Below are positions 1 to 11,966 of a stretch of 64,000 nucleotides of DNA, in pieces; within the stretch, counting starts at the first letter, position 1; each line of letters starts with the position of its first letter. A program made the translations under genes and the position numbers. The notes below the pieces were generated by a model. That model did no database searches, was not told where the DNA came from, and was given only the letters and a program-made list of their open reading frames with translations. The DNA is from Nelumbo lutea (Eukaryota; Streptophyta; Magnoliopsida; Proteales; Nelumbonaceae). Where the stretch lies: contig JAKGHH010000004.1 of NCBI GenBank assembly GCA_022828595.1, positions 77,466,270 through 77,530,269 of the forward strand, given 5' to 3'.

Positions 1-1
1 T

Positions 2-946
2 ATTGTCATTACTGGTAGTGATAAATTGGGGATTGGCAAATTAAATGTATTTCTGCAAAATCATTTTCAAACAAAAGACCTTGGAACATTAAAGTATTTC
101 TTGGGAATAGAAATTGCCAGGTCAAAACAAGGTGTAAATATGTGCCAAAGGAAATATGCTCTTGATCTATTGGAAGAAACAGGATTGTTAGGTGCAAAAC
201 CGGCTAAGATCCCTATGGAACCAAATGTTAAGTTGAGGAGTGATACGGGAGAAGTATTTGAAGATCCTAGAAGGTATAGACGACTAGTGGGAAAGCTGAA
301 CTATCTGATTATCACGAGACCCAACATCTCCTTTGCAGTCAGTGTGGTGTGACAATTCATGCAGAACCCTCGTATACCTCACTGGGATGTAGTCCTTAGA
401 ATTGTGAGGTATCTGAAAGGAGTTCCAGGCCATGGGCTATTGTATAAACCAGGAGGAAAACTTGAAGTAGTTGGGTATACAGATGCAAACTGGGCAGGCT
501 CGGTGAATGACAGAAGATCTACTATAGGATATTGCACATTTCTTGGAGGAAATCTTGTGACATGGAAGAGTAAAAAGCAGGCGGTTGTGGCCAGAAGCAG
601 TGCTGAAGCCGAGTATAGGGCCATGGTGCACACTACCTGTGAATTAGTCTGGTTGAGGAATCTCCTACAAGAAATTGGATTTCACATGGATAAACCTATG
701 AGATTGTATTGTGACAACCAAGTTGCACTCCATATCTCATCCAACCCTGTCTTTCATGAGAGAACAAAGCACATAGAGGTTGATTGCTACTTTGTGAGGG
801 AGAATGTCCTTGCTGGAGAGATAAATACAGAACATGTGGGCTCTAATGACCAATGGGGAGATTTGTTTACAAAAGCTCTAAGCTCAGGGAAATTGAACTA
901 TCTATTTAACAAGCTAGGATTATATGACATATATTCTCCAGCTTGA
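2..946 (+). pseudogene. copia pol: RT C-terminus and RNase H
   Basis: The frame is open from base 2 except for one in-frame TGA at 350-352, after which the same frame resumes to the stop at 944-946. The first part matches the copia RT palm end (FLGIEIARS, then YRRLVGKLNYL). The second part is the RNase H domain: YTDANWAG carries the first catalytic Asp, SSAEAEYRA the Glu, and LYCDNQVAL the second Asp, with the usual HIEVDCYFVRE region after it. The domain would act on RNA in RNA-DNA hybrids during reverse transcription. The single stop makes this copy defective as read, although the domain is otherwise well preserved. Confidence 0.88.
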
Positions 947-953
947 GGGAGAG

Positions 954-1233
954 TATTAAAGTGTGCCGAATAGGGGTAGCTTAGTCTTCTTATGCTTGTT
1001 AAGTAGCTTGCTTATGTGGCAGTGTTATTAGAGTCACTTTGCCCCTCACTTAAGTAAGGGCATTTTTGTCTTTGTAAAGATCATTAGAATCTAATGAAGA
1101 TTAAGGGGGTCGACTGTAGGGGTAATCCAATAGATTTTGACAGACCCTTATTTTCTTTCTTCTTCTTCTCTTCTTCTTCCTCTTCTCCTTCCTTCTCTTC
1201 CTGGTTCGGACTACTGTAGCAGTATTCGAAACA
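954..1233 (+). repeat. copia 3' LTR
   Basis: This segment of about 280 bp follows the purine tract. It aligns with the reverse complement of 63166-63451: both contain the shared words GCCGAATA near the start, CTTATGTGGCAGT in the middle, a long CTT-rich tract, and GGTTCGGACTACTGT near the end. The 5' terminus reads TATTA instead of TGTTA, so one end base is probably mutated. The end at 1233 (AAACA) is set by alignment. Confidence 0.75.
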
Positions 1234-1436
1234 ATGTACAATTTCTTTACTCTATTGAAATTGCCTGATCCTACCCCTTGTGAGATTGGTTATTCAGATG
1301 TGTTGTATTCCATCTGAATTGTTTTTATTTTTTTGTTTTTGTAGTAAAACAAGATTTCATAAAACTGAAACAGCACTACAGAGGGAAACAAAGAAGAAAA
1401 AACAGAAGAAAAGAGAAAAAAACAACTAGAGAGACA

Positions 1437-1950
1437 CTACTGAGCGCTGATTAAGAGAGGGAGATCTCCTCTCAAAGCTGACGATAACCAGTCTGGAAAG
1501 GAAAGCAACCAAAAACATGGAGACGGGCATTTCTGGGCCAATGAGTGAGCTACAGAATTTGCCTTTCTTCCAACGTGAGAGAAACTAACTGTAAGATCTG
1601 CTGCTAAACGAAGGCAGTCCTGAATCAAAAAACTAACTTCCACTGAGGGATTTTCATCAACTTTTGATAACCACCTGGTTAGAGAGAGATTATCACTCTC
1701 CACAATTACCTGACTGAAGTTACAAGTCTTTGCTACTGTCTACTGATAAACCTTGAAAAACAGCGAAAACCTCTGCCTGAAGAGAAGAAGAAACCATCAG
1801 AGAGCCACATTTTGCTGCAATGCACCAGCCTGAAGCATAACGAGCAACCACTCCAAAACTAGCACACCTACGGTTCTTGAAAGCCCCATCTTCGTTGATT
1901 ATAATCCACCCATCAGCTGGAGGGCACCAGAAATTGGGGCTAGGCACACT
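1437..1950 (-). pseudogene. LINE RNase H domain
   Basis: Two overlapping minus-strand reading frames together give a plant LINE-type RNase H (RVT_3). The upstream piece (1720-1947) contains the first beta strands with a conserved position reading NEDGAF; the expected catalytic Asp is shifted or replaced here. The downstream piece (1437-1703) has ESDN with an acidic residue and the C-terminal HVGRKANSVAHSLA motif in which the final catalytic Asp is replaced. A frameshift lies between the pieces. In active elements this domain removes the RNA template. Confidence 0.75.
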
Positions 1951-2109
1951 CCTTTTAGAAGGGGGCTGTGTTGGTTATGATAAAGCTTCCAGATTCAGCA
2001 GATTCCGCCATTGTCTCTGGACCCTGTTAGTAGTCACCAGTGGATTTGGGTCAGTTCTTTTAAAGAAAAATTCATTCCTCATTAACCAGATGTTCCAAAT
2101 CATTAGAGC

Positions 2110-2565
2110 CGAGTAAGAGAGTAAATCTCTCTTCGACTCTTTTAACTCAGAGCACTCTTAAACCAGTTAAGCAGCCAGGATTTAAAATCAGTATTTTCCC
2201 CACAGGAATCAAACGATAATCCTAAGTGACTCCCAAACCAGTGTCTGCTCGCCACATCGCACAAGCAAAGAGTATGGAAAACATATTCTTCCACTTGGGA
2301 GCATAATAGGCATAAGGCATCACTCAGAATGTTCCTGGATACTAGGTTTTTTTTTTAACAGGAATTGCATTTAAACTAGCCTTCAACACAAACATCTTGA
2401 CTTTTGGAGGGACCTGGAGATTCCAGATTGTGGACCACAGATTTTTCTCCTCAATTCCTACTTCAGGGGCTTGAGCACATTGATTTTTGATAAGAAATAA
2501 GCAGATTGCACAGTAAAAATTCCTCTTTTATCAGGAAGCGCAATAATGTTGTCATCCCACTCAAA
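2110..2565 (-). pseudogene. LINE zinc-binding region, badly decayed
   Basis: This interval lies between the RT C-terminal thumb and RNase H. In related elements it carries the zf-RVT zinc-binding domain. Here translation is broken by several stops. Remnants such as FTVQSAYFLS and LSYSALMIWNIWLMRNEFFFKR match the usual flanks of that domain, so the identity rests on position and these remnants. Confidence 0.5.
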
Positions 2566-4330
2566 TTAGGGAATCTTAATTTCTAGAATCTTTTCTGCCA
2601 CTGTAGGAATAAAATAATTCCTTATCATATCCACCTTCCAGGATCTATTACTGAGATCAATGAAATCACTAACAGTTTGGGAATCAGCATTTCTAGGTTT
2701 GGGACCTTGAATTCTGCATCCAGGCAGTCCTGGGACCCATGGATCATTCCAAACTGAAATGCTCCTCCCTGAACCCACTGCCCAACACAAGCCATCATTC
2801 AGAAGACTTCTCCCTTTTAAGATGCTCTGCCATCCCCAAGAGACAGAGGAGGGGAGAGCATCATTTAGAAAGGATTTACTTCTAATATATTTTCCTTTTA
2901 TGATTCTGGCCCAAAGACTGTCCTCTCCTCTGGATAGCCTCCAGGCCAGTTTAGCCAAGAGAGCTAGGTTGAACCTAGCTGGGTCTCTAAAGCCCAGACC
3001 CCCGTCAAGTTTATTTCTGCTTAGCTGGTCCCAAGTAACCCAGTTGACTCCTTTCTTTTCATCACTCGAGTTCCACGAGAAAAACTTCTGCAACTTCTTT
3101 ATCTTCTCACACACCCCAGCAGGGATTGAAAAACTAGACATGGCATAAGCTGGGATTGCATTCGACACTGATTTGATTAGAATTTCTTTACCTGCTTGAT
3201 TTAATACCTTGCTCCTCCATCCGTGAACCCTACCTTCCACATGATCTAAGATAAAACCAAATAATTTTGATTTTAATCTGCTAAAGAAGGGGGGAGCCCT
3301 AAATAGACTGAAGGCTTGAGAACCAGTTTTAGGTGCAGACTTTTGGCCATAATTCTTTGAATCCTATGGTGAACTTTTTTACCGAGAGATTTCAGATTTT
3401 CCCATATTCACCTGCTGTTCTGAAGCCAACTTGTACACCTTAATGGCCTCATGGCCTCCATAATCCTCTTCGAAGGGGTCAGCTTTTGTGAAGATGTAAC
3501 TATCATCGGCAAACAATAAATAAGAGATGGTTGGACAAGCATGATTGTCTTCACACCTGAGGCCTTATTAGTTTCAACCAAGTTTGTCAACATTCTTGAG
3601 AAGACATCTGAAACTATGAGAAAGAGGTAAGGGGACAGAGGGTCCCCTTGTCTTAGCCCCCTACCAAGATACATCTTTTTATTTGGGGTCCCATTTACTA
3701 GGGCTTGATAGAATACTGAAGTTACACACTCCATAATCCAGCCTATCCATTTCTCACCCAAACCCATTTTTTCCATGACCTTCCTAAGAAAGACCCACTC
3801 CACCCTATCATAGGCTTTATTCATGTCTAATTTGATAGCCATGTAGCCTTTTTTTGCCCTAGTCTTCTTAAGGTGGTGGAAGATTTCATGTGCTATTAAA
3901 ACATTACCTTTAATATTCCTTCCTTCTAGAAAAGCACTCTAATTTAGGGAGATGACTCTCCCTAATTTTGGTTTCATCCTGTTTACTAGGACTTTTGCTA
4001 TTATTTTGTAAATTGTGTTACACTGGCTGATGGGCTTATATTGGCTAGGGTCTTAAGGATGGTCTGCTTTTGATACCAGGGTAATGAAAGTATTATTTAG
4101 GTCCCTAAGAATTCTGCCTTCCTGAAAAAAACAGCTTCACTGCTGCTATAACATCTTCCCCAACTATTCCCCAATACTTCTGAAAGAAGAAATTTGATAA
4201 CCGTCTGGACCTGGGGCCTTCTTTGGGTGCATCTGAGAAGTGGCAGTAATTATCTCCTCATTTGAAGCCTCTCTCTCCAAATCTCTAGCATCTTCTGAAT
4301 CAAAACCCTATTTATGGAGCTAATGGCTTC
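2566..4330 (-). pseudogene. LINE reverse transcriptase
   Basis: The core is at 3408-3842: KLDMNKAYDRVEW is RT motif A with its catalytic Asp, and GLRQGDPLSPYLF is the following conserved block. The catalytic FADD motif is present but in another frame (about 3500-3530), so a frameshift separates it from motif A. The thumb and C-terminal region follow at 2566-3240, including KEILIKSVSNAIPAYAMS and the WGWQSILKGRSLL segment. The finger region above 3842 is broken by stops. The enzyme would prime reverse transcription on nicked chromosomal DNA. Confidence 0.85.
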
Positions 4331-4859
4331 CGCAATGTTCTCAGGATTGGAAGTGGTGAATAACTCATTGAAAAAAGATTTGAATTCCTCAACTATAGCT
4401 CCCTGATCCTCTACCCACTCCCCATTTTTATCTTTGATTCTTAGGATTCTGTTCCCAGCTCTTCTACTTTGGGTGGTTTGGTGAAAATAGCTGGTATTTC
4501 TGTCACCCCACTTTAGCCAATTACACCTAGCTTTCTAAGCCCAAAAGATTTCTTCCCTTGCAGCCACTTGTCCAGAATTTCCTCACACACTCTGATTTTA
4601 ACCTCTGCACTTGAAGGGCCCGCCCCATTATAAGCCTTTTCCAACTCGGCTTGGGCATCCTGAATCTTAGGCTTAGATCTCCAAATTTTTGCCTATTCCA
4701 AATCTTTAGCTCTTTTTGGAGCCATTTGCATTTATTCCTCTAAATTACCTGACTTGAGCCCACTGCATTTTGTTTCCATAAGTCTTCAATCAGTTTGGGG
4801 CATTCCTCGTTGGTACACCACATTTCCTCAAATCTGAATGGTCTTCTTCTTCTCATCAT

Positions 4860-5545
4860 TTAAGGGAGTGAATCAAGAATAATGGGTAGATGATCTGACC
4901 CTTCAAGGGGCAGATGGAAGATGGCAGCCTGAGGATACAAGACCATCCATTCTTGATTTCCTAGGGCTCGGTCAAGAACTTCCTTCACATTATCCCTCCC
5001 ATCTCTTTTATTTTTCCAAGTATATTTTCGATCAAAAAAAGGAATAGAAGACAGTCCCATGTTTTTTATGGCTTTCAAGTTTCTGTACAAACACCCATTG
5101 CTTTTCTGCCTTACCTCCTACCTTGTCCTGACGTGAGAAGGTGAGATTTAGGTCCCCTGTTCCCACCCAAGCTCCTCCACTGTTTGCTGCTACCTGATTC
5201 CAAATTTCCGAAAAAAATTTCTTGTCTTTTTTCTTTGTCTCACCATAACAAAAGGAGCAGAACCAATAATCCTTACTGTTCTTAGAGATTTCAGCATTTA
5301 TGAAGTTTTTGTTTGCCCCTAAAATTTTTAGCTTTATTTCTGGGAACCAGAACAGAGCTAGGCCTCCAGATTGGCCTATTGAGTCCACTCCCCAGCATTC
5401 CCAGTCTCTAAAGAATTTAACTTTTGTTTGGGCCTCTAACAAACTACATTTTGTTTCCATCAGAAAGAAAACCACAGGACTTAACTTCTTGAGAATCCTC
5501 TTTGCTGTTCGAACTGTTCAGGGGGATCCCAGACCCTGATAGTTC
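4860..5545 (-). pseudogene. LINE AP-type endonuclease
   Basis: Two minus-strand frames make up an APE-like endonuclease. The upstream frame (5032-5475) contains FLMETK with the catalytic Glu, GGLALFW and GTGDLNLTFS, where the usual GDFN is replaced by GDLN. The downstream frame (4860-5090) has YTWKNKRDG, LDRALGNQEW and the terminal GSDHLP with the catalytic Asp-His pair. A frameshift lies near 5090. The start is likely near 5545, where a degraded version of the typical N-terminus (WNYQGLG) is readable. The enzyme would nick target DNA. Confidence 0.83.
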
Positions 5546-5558
5546 CAGCTTTCTATTC

Positions 5559-6870
5559 TCATTTCCACTGTTGGAGTTGATTTGGGTCAACTCCCTTACC
5601 CCTTCTAGTGACCATCCTAATTAAGCTTCTATCTTCTTTGTTGTTCAGAAACGGTCTAACCGAGATTTTAACCACCAATGCCACAACTCTGGAGGAGTCT
5701 ATGATAGAAATTCGGCTCACAGATTTTGAAACCTTCTCTAATTTTGCGGATAAAAACCTCTTCCTTCTTATCGAAGATTTCATTTTTCTGTAAAGGAAAT
5801 CTGCACACTGAAGTAGAGAACTAAGCTTCTTTAGGTTTTTGAACTGGTAAGGCTTGAGATATATGATTGAAGAATTTTTATCCTGGTTTTCTCCAACACC
5901 TTTCCTTTTCTTTGGCTTTACTCCTTTGGTGGAGCCCCTGTTTTCTTTTGTATAGAGATTCCTTCTATGCAACTGATTGTGTTTATGTTGGGAAAGGAAA
6001 AAACTGAGTCCTTTCGACAAGTTACATACCTCAGGTATCATCTCATCGACGTCATAGATTGGTTGTTGGTGTGGCTAGGATTTGAGAGCCAATCCTCCGG
6101 TGGTCGTAATCTCATGGAAGTTTGAAGACAGGCTGCTGCAAACTTAGGCTTTTTAAAAACTGGGGCCAAGTCCGACCCGGATTTCACGAACTCAGTTCCG
6201 AATCCAGCCCCATTCTGCTCTGACATAGACCACTTCAATTTAACTCCAGCTTTAGCGTTCAGCGTTTCTTTCTCTTCTTCCAACATTTGTAGTCCTTTCT
6301 TTCCTAAAAAAGCAGTTTTCTTCTGTCCCAAGCTATCTGTAGACTCTAGAAACCTTCCTTGATTGGCCTCCTACTGTACTGATATCTCCTCGATAATTAC
6401 TCCTGAGGCTTTCCTTGAAAGTGAAAACCTTCTATTTTCTTTATGCTCTCTGTCTGGGTATTTCCCAAATTTTGCAAGACTTGAGCCACCCAAATCTGCC
6501 AATGTGACCATGTTTACAGAGTTTCTGCAAGATGGATCCTCTTGCCGGAGAGGGATGACTGGCGAGATGACTAGTTGGAGGTTCTGATCATACCTGTAAT
6601 GCTGTACCTGAGACCAATCTCTGCCTTTTTGACTTGTAGGGAAAGTGGGAAACTGCTACACGAAGAGAGAGAGAGAGAGAGAGAGGCAAGAACCTTTTTC
6701 CTTTTGGAGGTCTCATCTCATGGACTCTGGAGAGCCTTCACTTGACCCCTCTGATTCAGATGAGGGTCTTTGGGATCCATTGACTGGTTCATCATCCTTC
6801 TTTCCAGGTTGGCCAGAATCTTTCCTGGGTTTATTTATGAATTTCATCTCCTCCTCTTCTTCCCCAGCCT
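5559..6870 (-). pseudogene. LINE ORF1 C-terminal part, low conservation
   Basis: Open pieces at 5559-6041 and 6038-6331 lie between the zinc-knuckle part of ORF1 and the endonuclease. They encode basic, Lys- and Ser-rich segments with no recognised domain, which suits the fast-evolving C-terminus of plant LINE ORF1. Stops and frame changes interrupt the stretch around 6332-6870. A (GA)n run at about 6664-6684 interrupts it further. Confidence 0.5.
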
Positions 6871-7545
6871 TTAACCACAGGCTGTAGTCCTTTGGATTCC
6901 AAGTTCAACCATTGATTGAGAAGCTAGTTTTTCCGACAATTCTTCAATGGGGTCCTTCTGTTTTCGATACTTACAGGAGTCCTTTTCATGTCCCACCCTT
7001 CCGCACAGAAAACAAAAACTCGGGAGTTTTTCATACCTGATTGGAAGCCATTCCTCACTTCCATCCTTTCTCAACTTTTTAACTGCTTTCACTAGGGGTG
7101 TGTTGATACTGATGCAAACTTTACCTCGTAGGAGAAGAGATCCCATTCTGGTGAGTTCAGATCCTTTACATCGTCCTCCTCCAAAGGGGACTGGTTTGCC
7201 TATTTGTTTTGCTAACCTCTCTGCATGGGCCCTTGACATGTATTCTGTTGGGAGATCGAGAATCCTCACACCAATATTTAGAAACTAGAACTCCATCTTG
7301 CTGTATTTTAGGTCCGGCTCCCATTTTCGGAACAGTATTGGGTAATCCTTGAATAACCAAGGTTGGTTCTTGAGGACTCTTTTAGTATTTTTCTCTCTTC
7401 TGAAAATGATGAAGACATCCCCTCTTAGTCTTTTAACTTCATACCATTTGATCTTTTTCCTCCACATATTCTTCAGTCTCTCCAGTACACCATATGCATT
7501 CAGAGGTTTATCTGAGATAACCTTATGAACAGGAAAAGCTTGCAT
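6871..7545 (-). pseudogene. LINE ORF1: DUF4283 plus CCHC zinc knuckle
   Basis: One minus-strand frame runs from the ATG ending at 7545 to the stop at 6871, with a single in-frame stop at 7285-7287. The N-terminal half has the DUF4283 pattern, including RGDVFIIFRRE and FLFKDYPI-like strands with WEP. The second half has LPTEYMSRAHAERLA, then the knuckle CFLCGRVGHEKDSC (C-x2-C-x4-H-x4-C) around residue 190. ORF1 proteins of this type bind element RNA. Because one stop separates two well-preserved halves, the copy may be fairly young in this part. Confidence 0.82.
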
Positions 7546-7735
7546 TTTTCTTCCAGGCTCATCGAACCTTCATCTGCCTCCATCGATTTTGCTAATAGAA
7601 GTGAAAAAATAGCAGGTGTGAACACAGATAAACTAGGCTGAAAATCCGGCCAGGAGCAAGGTAGAGAGGAAAAACCTCTATCAGACCTGAGGAGAGAAGA
7701 AGCTCCTTAAGAGCACAACTTTCACCCAGTATTTT

Positions 7736-9420
7736 TTTTATATCCATATAAGTCTGTGTAGGGCTTTAGGCTTCCTATATGCAAATACGGAATCCCTGTG
7801 GGTTCTTAGGTAGATAGCAACCTTAGTTCAAAATATATAGGTTCTAGCCTCTAATTTATAAATGACATTTGGCTTGGCATTAAGGATACTACAACGTACA
7901 AGATCTCCACCTTACTCTCATTTATCAAAAAAAAGATCTCCACCTTACTCTTGGTTAATGAACAGGGAGCAATGCTACAAGGAATGAACCACAAAGTAGT
8001 TCCTAATACAAAATAGGTGGTTAGAAAGCAGTGCCATAGGCTTACTCTTTTTGTTAGGATTTGATCTTATCTGTTTACACCAGAGCTAAAAGAATAGCAA
8101 CTATCTGCAAGAAATTTGAGGCAAGTAGTTGTAGTTCATGTGGTTTTTGAAACATGCATCAGATGTAGCATAACCTATGGGCCTGACGATTTATTCTATA
8201 ATGAAATATAAAGATACGTTAGAATCTGATCAATTAAAAGCAGTGGATATTATGATAGATCAATCAGTTTGAGTACTATGCTTATTGGCAGGATTAATCC
8301 TTTTAATGAAGAGTTGATCTTCATTGGAAAAATTCCATGTTTAATGTTTACTAAAACCTGATTATTAGAAGAAAGTAACTCCTTATATTGTGCAAGAGGC
8401 AACAGAAACTGGGTGTTTTGATTTTGGATGAACCAACTATGGTTCCCGGACTTGATTAGATATGCCTACCATACTATTACGGGAAAAAATATCCCCTGTA
8501 GGACGGAAAAGGCTGAAGGTCATTGCACAAACTATGATAATTTGCTAAAAAATATCAGTGATTATCAAGAATATATGTTGAAGTAATGGGGCACTGCTTA
8601 CCTGGCCATTGTTGAAAGCATTTAGCTGAGTTGGAATTTGTTTAGAAATGCTTTCTATTGTTAGCCAAGGATGAAGCTATAGTGCCCTCTTGGACGGGTG
8701 TAAGAGTGAATTCTACAGACAAGAATGGCCGAAAAAACTTTGATACAGAGAAAGTCTGACTCATAAAATGTTACTCATTGCTAGTTATGCAAAATACCAG
8801 GAGGAAAATGGGTGACAACCAAACACAATAAATCATAAAATAAACAGCTTTTCCTTTGAAAGGTACATGCCTTGGACAATTTGCATCTTTGGGTTCACTC
8901 ATAGATGCACGTACAAGAACCTGACATGGGTATTAGGTTCAGCCAACTAAAGAATAAGGATTTCTGGAATTTGTAGTATTTTAGATGATGCTTCTTTTTA
9001 TCATTAACATAACTGAGGAAGTATTGACTAACAGAATCATGGGGAAGGTACTTGGTTGGCGTGCCACAGGTTGTATAAAGGAAGATACTCTAATTCTTTT
9101 TGATCTTGCGAATCTTTTTGTAAACAGAAATGATCAGATCACATAGTTAATGTATGGTTTTTGTATATTTCTTGTTTAAATCAACCTGTTGTTCATGGGC
9201 TTTTTGCCACTTTGCCTTCTGAATTATATTACTTACCTTTCTCTGAAAAAAAAAAGAAAGAACTAAGAAAAACATCTAACTAGCTGACATTGCATTCTCC
9301 CCTCCCATGTATAGAAGAGATCCAGAAGTTACTGAGACACAAATACAATGATAAAGGAGTTATATGCGAACCATTCTCTCCCCATTTATTATTCCCCAGT
9401 GAAAGTCTTCTGTGGTTGAG
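7736..9420. other. stretch without a recognised gene
   Basis: No open frame of useful length and no recognised domain was found on either strand. A short direct repeat (AAGATCTCCACCTTACTCT, at about 7898 and again near 7935) flanks an A-rich run. Base composition resembles plant intergenic or intron DNA. Confidence 0.6.
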
Positions 9421-9424
9421 CCTA

Positions 9425-9575
9425 GACCTGTTTATGGGCCAGGCTGGGCTGGACTAGGGCCGGGTTTTCACTCTTTATCAACATAATATATCCGGGCCCG
9501 AGCCCGAGCCCGAGCCCGAGCCTGGCCTGACAATCGGGTTTATATCTTGAGCCCGACCCTGCCCCTAATAAAAGC
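9425..9575. repeat. GGGCCCGAGCC word-like repeat, hAT-like element arm
   Basis: The segment is built of repeated words such as GGGCTGG and CCCGAG (four CCCGAG units in tandem near 9496-9520). Several other elements in this window use the same style and some of them have hAT-type ends. A related arm occurs at 20765-20870. No ends or target duplication could be fixed here. Confidence 0.45.
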
Positions 9576-10157
9576 TCGAGCTGTAAATTGGAAATTTTAG
9601 CACCTGTACCATTTTTTTTTCAATTCTGTTCATGGAAAGGATGAATGCAGCTTCACAATAAAAGTTTGATCCTCCTGGTTCAATTCAAGTTGAGTTAGAA
9701 GTTAAAAACGTATACATGGATGACCATTGACCAATTGCCTTCACCTAGTATCATTAATCATCATTCATCAATTCATCATTTAAAATAAAATACAGAGAGA
9801 GCCAATATTAATCTAGTAATGTGAAATTTAGTTTTCTTGTTCTCCACTTTTATTTAAGCATGAAAGATACCAATAAAAAATCCAATTTCAATAACTTACT
9901 TGAATAAAACACAAGCCAACACACTTGGTTGGAGGCTTGGAGCAAGCCCATAAACACGACAGGTTGATGAATTGGGAAGAAAGAAACAAATTAAACCTGA
10001 TTGTGAGGATTGGGGAATGAGGATATCAGTGCTGTCCAGTTGGAAGTTGGAACTGGGAAGGGTTAAAACTTGCTGTCGGCTAAGAGGGACTGGGAACCAT
10101 AGATAGGAGGGTCAAATGTTGCCACTCGTCAGCTAGGAGCATGTCGTTGTTGCCTGC

Positions 10158-10275
10158 TGCCGACCACTGTTTAAAATTAATGGAAGCGCACTGTGATCAT
10201 ATTATCATTAGATATTTGTAATGGATTACAACAGAATTGTACACATCAATGTTATTGCAACAGACTGTAATACTC
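10158..10275 (-). repeat. outer copia 3' LTR (short)
   Basis: This copy matches 20364-20497 over its length: both contain AATTAATGGAAGCGCACTG and ATTAGATATTT, and both end in a GACTGTAATA word. The upper copy has an extra 15-20 bp. An LTR this short (about 120-135 bp) is small even for copia elements. The purine-rich tract of the element lies just above 10275 on the minus strand. Confidence 0.7.
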
Positions 10276-10934
10276 CCTCAAGTTGGAGATGGAAGAGGAC
10301 TGCACCCAACTTGGATTTTAACATGTGAAACTGATCATTGCCCAAGGCCTCGGTGAAAACATCCGCTGGTTGGATTTTGGTGGAAACATGTGAGGTAGCA
10401 ATAGTCCGAGCTTGGATATGTTTACGGACAAAGTTAGAATCAATAGAATCAATCTTAACATGCTTTGTCCGCTCATGGAACACCGGATTAGAACCAATAT
10501 GTAAATGCTACCTTATTATCACAGAAGACAGGCATAGGCTGATTATGGCTTAACCCAAGATCATGAAAGAGTCGCTTAAGCCAAATAAATTCACTAGTTA
10601 GGGCAGCCATAGAATGGTATTCGGCTTCTCCTGAAGATTTTGAGACGACGGGCTGCTTACGTGTCTTCCAAGAGAGAGGTGAAGTACTCAACATAGTGAA
10701 GTAACATGTTGATCATCTAGTGATGGGGCATCCTGTCCAATCTGAATCATAGTAACCACGAATGATCAAGATATTGTTGGCAGGGAGAGAAAGACCATGA
10801 TTTGTGGTGGAATCCAAATATCTAAGAACATGAATTGTAGCATCATGGTGAGCTTGTTTAGGTTTGCTCATAAACTGGTTGAGCACATGTACTGAATATG
10901 TGATTTCAAGTTTGGTAATTGTTAAATAGATCAA
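10226..10934 (-). pseudogene. outer copia RT end and RNase H
   Basis: The minus-strand frame 10713-10934 starts exactly at the nested insertion and continues the RT that stops at 16469. It contains LRYLDSTTNHGL and a YDSDWTGCP motif with the first RNase H Asp. The piece 10488-10694 has SWKTRKQPVVSKSSGEAEYHSM (catalytic Glu) and FCDNKVA (second Asp). The piece 10226-10483 has FHERTKHVKID and the typical TSHVSTKIQPADVFTEAL end. Frame changes separate the three pieces. Confidence 0.85.
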
Positions 10935-10936
10935 CC

Positions 10937-11966
10937 TAAAGGGATGGGAGATCCATCATATGGATGGCTAAACCATGCAGGGTAGTTGGGCGAAATTTCA
11001 AAAATTTTCTTACTCCAATATGGGAATCGTATTTTCAATTTAGAAAGCTACATTTTCAAGGTTCGTTCTTGTAACCAAATCGGACCAAATCTGAAACCAA
11101 TATTAGGGAGAGGTATACCTAATACGGAATCTACGCAAAAAACTTCTCCCAACACAAGTGTTCACCCCCAAAGAGAGTACAAAATCCTCCTTCCACTAAA
11201 GATGACACAGTTTAAGATGACGTAGAATCAACAAGTGGTTCTTCACCAAGAACCTCAGATTCTTCAACAAGAATCGAATGGGGTAGTGAGCATAGCTTCA
11301 GAATTGTTTCGTCCAACAAGAAGTAATATGAAGATCAAATCTTAATCACTTCCAAGAGATGGATATCGAACAGGGTAGGGCGGTAAGAGCAGAGAGAGAA
11401 AACTAGAGGCAAAAACAGTCAAACTGTGTAACTTTTTTCAGGTCCGCCCTGCTCTTTATGTATAGCCCTTAAAGAGATAATCTCCTAATCTGATTAGGAG
11501 TTTCTTGATCCAAATCTCTATTTGGATCTGAACTCTTTAAGTGATAAGGATAATCCCTTATCTCATCTGCAAATCAAAATCAGCTACTCCTAATCAAATT
11601 AGAAGTTACTTGATCCAAATTTCTATTTGGATCTAGACCCTTTAAGTGGACAAGAGTTATCCTCTTATCCTTATTTGTTGATCCATACCCAGATTTGCCC
11701 CTATTTAATTAATCCAATTAACCAATTCAAAATGGGCTTTAGGCCTTTTAAGCTTTCAAGCTCACTTCCTTTAATGCTGGCTAGCTTGGCTCTCTTCATA
11801 TGGTGTGGGACCCTATCATTGATCTACACATCAGCCACATTGGTTCAGACCCAAGTAAGGAATTATTTCTCCGTTACTCAGTCTTTTGTTTGTCCTGAAC
11901 CCCTACAATGTATTACATGTATGAGTAGAAGCCCTAGAGTCAATACACCAGGATGCAAAAGTGATT
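10937..11966 (-). repeat. nested element 3' LTR, truncated
   Basis: The first 900 bp or so align with 14581-15480. Shared words include GAAGTAATATG/GAAACAATATC variants, CCACCCTGCTC-like text and GGGCTTTAGGCC. After about 11850 the two copies no longer align by eye, and gag sequence begins by about 11967. So this LTR lacks roughly the 5' half seen in the 1,888-bp upper copy. The simplest reading is a deletion that removed the U3 part and the internal 3' end. Confidence 0.65.

Larger units (their letters stand above)
1..1233 (+). mobile_element. Ty1-copia LTR retrotransposon, 3' part
   Basis: The window opens inside the reverse transcriptase of a Ty1-copia element. It contains the end of RT, RNase H, a purine-rich tract (about 943-953) and one LTR. 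The remaining 5' part lies to the left of the window. The same family occurs again in reverse orientation at 59564-63451: the RT segment around KDLGTLK and the LTR share long stretches. Orientation and boundary come from the RNase H stop at 946 and LTR alignment. Confidence 0.9.
1322..7735 (-). mobile_element. long decayed plant LINE (L1-type)
   Basis: On the minus strand the order is ORF1 (DUF4283-like plus CCHC knuckle), endonuclease, reverse transcriptase, a zinc-binding region and RNase H, which is the plant L1 layout. The 3' end is placed at the T-rich tract 1322-1345, which reads as a short poly(A) tail on the minus strand. The 5' end is estimated near 7735, where the leader before ORF1 meets AT-rich DNA. 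Target-site duplications were not identified. Many frameshifts and stops show that the copy is inactive. Confidence 0.85.
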
